From positions 1 to 11,461 of the forward strand of contig JAOXYB010052968.1 of the NCBI GenBank assembly GCA_028565635.1: a DNA stretch of 11,461 nt, written 5' to 3'. Position 1 is the stretch's first letter; each line of letters opens with the position of its first letter. The position numbers and the translations under genes were made by a program. The stretch comes from Phoronis ovalis (lineage: Eukaryota; Phoronida; Phoronidae). Shown piece after piece: positions 8,082 through 11,461 of this stretch. The notes beneath the pieces were generated by a model that worked only from the letters and a program-made list of their open reading frames with translations, was not told where the DNA came from and ran no database searches.

Positions 8082-9120
8082 GTTTGCGCATATGTCAATT
8101 GCAAATGTTTCCTTTTCATTTTTAAAAAGTGTGAGTCTATACAAACACATTTTTCCTGCAGTTTATGACATTTGCTATAAATTATGCTGACTGTATAGAT
8201 ACACAGGCTAAATTCGTACAAATAATTAATACTGATTTTACTGTTAGGAGGGAATTCTTATGGAAATATTGTTAATATTCAATATGTTTAACCTCATTGT
8301 TATTTTTATAAACATGTGTTGTTAATATGAATAAAATTTTCGGATCAATGCATTGCTGTATTTATCTGTACTGATATATGAGAAATTTAACCCGAGTGAC
8401 TTCATGTACCTAATACAAGCATTACTAAGCTGTATTAAGCATACGGTATTGTGGCCTGGTTTGTCCTTTTAGTTTGATATATATTGATCACTTTTGCTAG
8501 CAACTTTATCCAATACTTTATCCAATACAGTAGTAGTGTTTTATATAAAGGTCCCATAATAATGTTATATGTTATATTACAATCTTAAATAAAAGTAGCT
8601 AAGATCATTGTAACGGCGTTTTTTCAAAATAAAGTTAATGTGGAAAGCATTCAAGTGTTTTTTATGGACCACACTATAAATCACTGATATATAGGCAACC
8701 AACTGAGTTGAAATACGTCTACATCTTCTAATATATTTACATAAAATTAAGCAAATAAAATGTTTAATTTGTAATAATAAGTAGGAACTATAATCGCATG
8801 GAATTAATTTATATATCGTAATGTACCTGTGGTGTACCTGTATATTGCGTAAGTTCATACAGAAAGCAATCATATACATGTATTTTTCCGGCGTTTCCAA
8901 AGTTGTGATGTATTTATATCCTTTCACCTGATGACTCGAGTAACTATATACTTCAGAGAATCATTTTATGTAGGTAATATATAATGAGCAACCCTGCATC
9001 GTACTGTAATATTTTATCCGTTATTAGTTATATATTCTACTTCAAACTTACAGTAGCTTGTTTTATACTAATAATGATTTACATTAACATTATAACCCCA
9101 AAGTTGAATACTTAACAAAC
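8082..9120. other. Intergenic, AT-rich; one small tandem repeat
   Basis: The only structured element seen is a perfect 12-bp tandem duplication of CTTTATCCAATA at 8504-8515 and 8516-8527. The minus-strand ORF of 116 codons at 8927-8577 is rich in Tyr, Ile, Lys and Leu, as expected from AT-rich non-coding DNA, and has no recognisable motif. Confidence 0.5.
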
Positions 9121-9540
9121 CTGTATATACTACTTGCTCCTTGAAATGATGTCACAGAATTGCTCTGAGATGCCATCTGGTGTGGACCTACTACTTTTCA
9201 CACTACTTACGAAGAAATAGGATTGATATCGAGAAAGTGCGGAGTTCCGTATACCAAATATTAAGACTAAGGGATTCAACATATTTGTTGATTTTGTGCG
9301 GAACGTAAATGAATGAATCGGTATAAAGAGAAGCTTCAAGAACTATATAAATGGTCCACGTTGCTTTCAAATAATGCACTATGCGTAGATGGCAGACAGG
9401 ATATCATTGCCTCAAGTGAGCTGGTGATTTTCGTTTTTGTTGGTTTACCAACGCAAAATAAATTCCCGGGAGTATACATTGCGGATGCTGCACCCGGACT
9501 ATTTCAACAGTTTCCGTCCAGTTTTCACCTCTGACAACTA
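9121..9540. other. GC-richer island with ORF fragments; possible exon or decayed gene
   Basis: By hand count 9361-9540 is about 43% G+C, well above its surroundings. On the plus strand, open pieces follow one another: ATG 9146 to a stop at 9218, then 9227-9313 in the same frame, then ATG 9313-9534 in another frame. On the minus strand an ATG at 9176 reads 18 codons to a possible donor, ATACAG|GTTTGT (exon end 9121). It could be a decayed coding segment (plus), a 5' exon upstream of the MCT gene (minus), or neither. No protein family is recognised. Confidence 0.25.
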
Positions 9541-10429
9541 ATTAAAAATAGCAGTGAGAATCCCGTGACAATGAAGCAAATATACATTGTACATTGTATA
9601 TGCATTCCAAAAACATGTAGACAGTCCAAAAGATCAAATGCAAGAATAAAAATATGCAATTTATAATTAATTAATTTTTTAAAACCATTTCATTGCTAAT
9701 CAGTAACGACGAGTCATTAAAGGTGGCCAAGACACAAGCATGCATCTCTGCTTATTGTAACATCTCCACGTATTTTAGCGTTGATAGATTAGTTTACATT
9801 TTTGTCACAATCACCAAGTATACATTTCTTGTATTAAAGAGAGTATCGATGACAAGCTCTATAGCGATGAAAAGAATTAAACAATCAGAAAAAAAAATCT
9901 ATTAAATTATATTTTATAAATAAAGTGTGTTCTACAAAACTTACTGACAAACACAATTTATACTATGGCATCATTGATAATTGTTCTAGTATAAACGAAT
10001 TAGAAATAAGTCTATAGTTAGCGATTTCAAAGGATGTTTTCTCTACTTTTATTAAAAATAGGCTAGCGTGCAGCATCTGCTGGCGAACCGTAATATTTTC
10101 TTATTTGTGTACTTTGCAATATGATTACAAATTACTTTAACATATAATGTGAATAATGCAAATAACCTTGTTTTCTATAGTAATTGAGTTTGTAAACAAA
10201 TAAAAAGAGATAGTGTTATTTAAAAATAGTCTCACGTGTTTCCATTAATCCAATAAAACATTTCTTCGCGGCTAAAAATCGTGTATTACCTGCGCACTCC
10301 AAGTAGTTGAATGCTTTATTACAAATAACATTACATATTTAATGATATAGAGCAGTAGAGATAATGATGATGATAAATAATATATTTAGGTTTATGTTTT
10401 CACTTTTATGATTTGAATACATTGTGCAC
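9541..10429. other. Intergenic, no feature seen
   Basis: AT-rich sequence. The plus-strand ORF at 9693-9905 (70 codons) has no recognisable motif and ends in an A-rich run. A short near-repeat of ACATTGT occurs at about 9584-9598. Confidence 0.5.
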
Positions 10430-10534
10430 GAGGCGTGTTGTGACCCTGGTGCTTAGCCGACATTTTAAGAGGGGTCAGAGAAGTTGATCGAGGTATAACA
10501 ACCAATGTCAAGCTACAGTGCGAACTAGCATCAG
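10430..10534 (+). other. Possible non-coding (5' UTR) exon ending in a consensus splice donor
   Basis: A GC-richer stretch of roughly 105 bases ends ATCAG|GTAAGTCAAG, an exact CAG|GTAAGT donor with the intron starting at 10535. All three plus frames contain stops, so if transcribed it would be a 5' UTR or lncRNA exon of a gene to the right, outside the window. The left boundary is not defined; no clear acceptor or TATA box was found. Confidence 0.25.
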
Positions 10535-11461
10535 GTAAGTCAAGTAAGTATGCATATTTGTTCCGAAGATGTCTTATTGCTTTTAGTTTTAGTTACATTA
10601 TAGAACTTATTTTCCATAAAGACTAGCTCCTTATGTGCGAAGTGACCAAATTATTAAGCATGTTGTAGCTTTGACAAAGTAAGCCTGTTAAAAACAGCTG
10701 ACACATAAAAAATGTAGTACAATGTGTAATAGATGTTGCGTGAACATATAGTTATACAGTGTTGTTTACTTTAAATTTATAACTGCTGGTGATTGACTTT
10801 TAAAGTCGGGGAAGTATGTATTTTTGTTCGTACTAAACTTTCAGCTGCAGTAGTGTAAACCAAACCATGCATAGGGATATAGCCTAACACACAATGAAGC
10901 TGAAAACACAAACAGACAAACATATCAAGGATGAAAAAACTTTATTGTGCCAATGATATAAAAACCATAAACGAGTTTTAAATATCCTAGAACTGCCTCA
11001 TCAGGTTTTCTGGATATATGTCGTCACGGCTTCATGTTATTGAAGTACAAGCGAAATGATATTATACCACTGCAGGGCATTCTGCAAAGCAGTTCAACGT
11101 TATCATAGAAAGTAAACTATTACTGTCATATATATTCTTCTGTAGCAATTTTTAAAAGTTATAAATATAGAAAGCACATTATTGGTGGAGTATCGCCGCA
11201 TTCTCCTGTTTACACCTAACTTCAGTTATTATTGTTGAAGGTACTGGTGGATAAATAATGGTGACTTTAGCATGTGCTGGCGAAAATAAAAGAAATAAAA
11301 CAGTGATCTGTTTGTTTGGTCGATACGCGGATTTTGGTCGGAAGGTGTAAATAGAGCGTGTTAAGTGTTTCCATTTTTTTTGTGTATAAAAGAGGTGCAT
11401 AATAGTAATTCTGTCCACATGAAGACACACACGAACACGCACATATACATATGTATATATA
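10535..11461. other. Intergenic or intronic, with a retroelement-like tail on the minus strand
   Basis: Apart from the minus-strand CTGATGA...AATAAAG stretch (10935-11010), no gene is seen. The minus-strand ORF at 11442-11179 has no recognisable motif. The right edge holds CA-rich sequence followed by a perfect 16-bp palindrome, ATATACATATGTATAT (11443-11458), a likely simple-sequence repeat. Confidence 0.4.
10935..11010 (-). mobile_element. Possible 3' tail of a retroelement (CTGATGA motif plus AATAAAG)
   Basis: Read on the minus strand: AAAACCTGATGAGGC (CTGATGA at 11004-10998), then TTAAAACTCG about 20 bases later, then a T-rich stretch, then CACAATAAAGTTTTTTCATCC (AATAAA at 10946-10941). 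The order CTGATGA, a short spacer, an (A/G)AAAC-like motif, then a T-rich run and AATAAAG recalls the ends of Penelope-like and related retroelements that carry hammerhead ribozymes. The GAAAC core is changed (AAAAC) and a clean stem II is not evident, so at best it is degenerate. Confidence 0.2.

Noticed and set aside
8577-8927. 116-codon minus-strand ORF as a gene
   Set aside because: Composition is that expected from translated AT-rich DNA (Tyr, Ile, Lys, Leu). There is no recognisable motif and no splice or regulatory context.
9120-9176. Minus-strand ATG at 9176 as an N-terminal extension of the MCT protein
   Set aside because: The exon would end in phase 2. The acceptor-like TAG just before the MCT ATG does not restore the frame, and the next acceptor-like site upstream leaves stops in the way.

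Overview
The window comes from an animal nuclear genome. It is strongly AT-rich (about one third G+C by eye) and contains one recognisable protein gene, split by three GT-AG introns. The rest is non-coding DNA with short ORFs, most of which look like chance. There is no bacterial operon structure, CRISPR array, tRNA or rRNA. The gene belongs to the SLC16 monocarboxylate transporter (MCT) family and looks invertebrate rather than vertebrate. A mollusc or related lophotrochozoan is my best guess, but the sequence alone does not prove it.

The gene lies on the minus strand from 7003 (ATG) to 3188 (TAG). Four coding exons (7003-6802, 6278-6135, 4602-3805, 3309-3188) join in frame through introns that are all phase 1. 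They give an uninterrupted product of 421 residues with the usual MCT features: an N-terminal DRGWAW motif, a YFEERR...ATGIAVSG motif entering TM5, a conserved TM8 arginine, a central cytoplasmic loop and about 12 membrane segments. An AATAAA 345 bases past the stop is a plausible poly(A) signal. No convincing promoter is visible.

Region by region: 1-152 looks like the end of an interspersed repeat (A-rich tract plus a perfect 10-bp hairpin). 1021-1834 has coding-like but stop-ridden reading frames and may be a decayed gene or transposon. 1789-2024 is a diverged tandem duplication of about 118 bp, and a 116-codon ORF starts inside its second copy. 2025-3187 is the gene's downstream flank. Intron 2 carries a 20-bp minisatellite. 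7004-9118 is AT-rich upstream sequence with an inverted repeat at 8006-8081. 9121-9540 is a GC-richer island with ORF fragments on both strands and a possible minus-strand splice donor. 10430-10534 ends in a textbook plus-strand splice donor. 10935-11010 (minus) combines a CTGATGA motif with AATAAAG and resembles the tail of a retroelement.

I found no convincing new biological system. The firm result is the complete MCT gene model; the other observations are leads of low to moderate strength.
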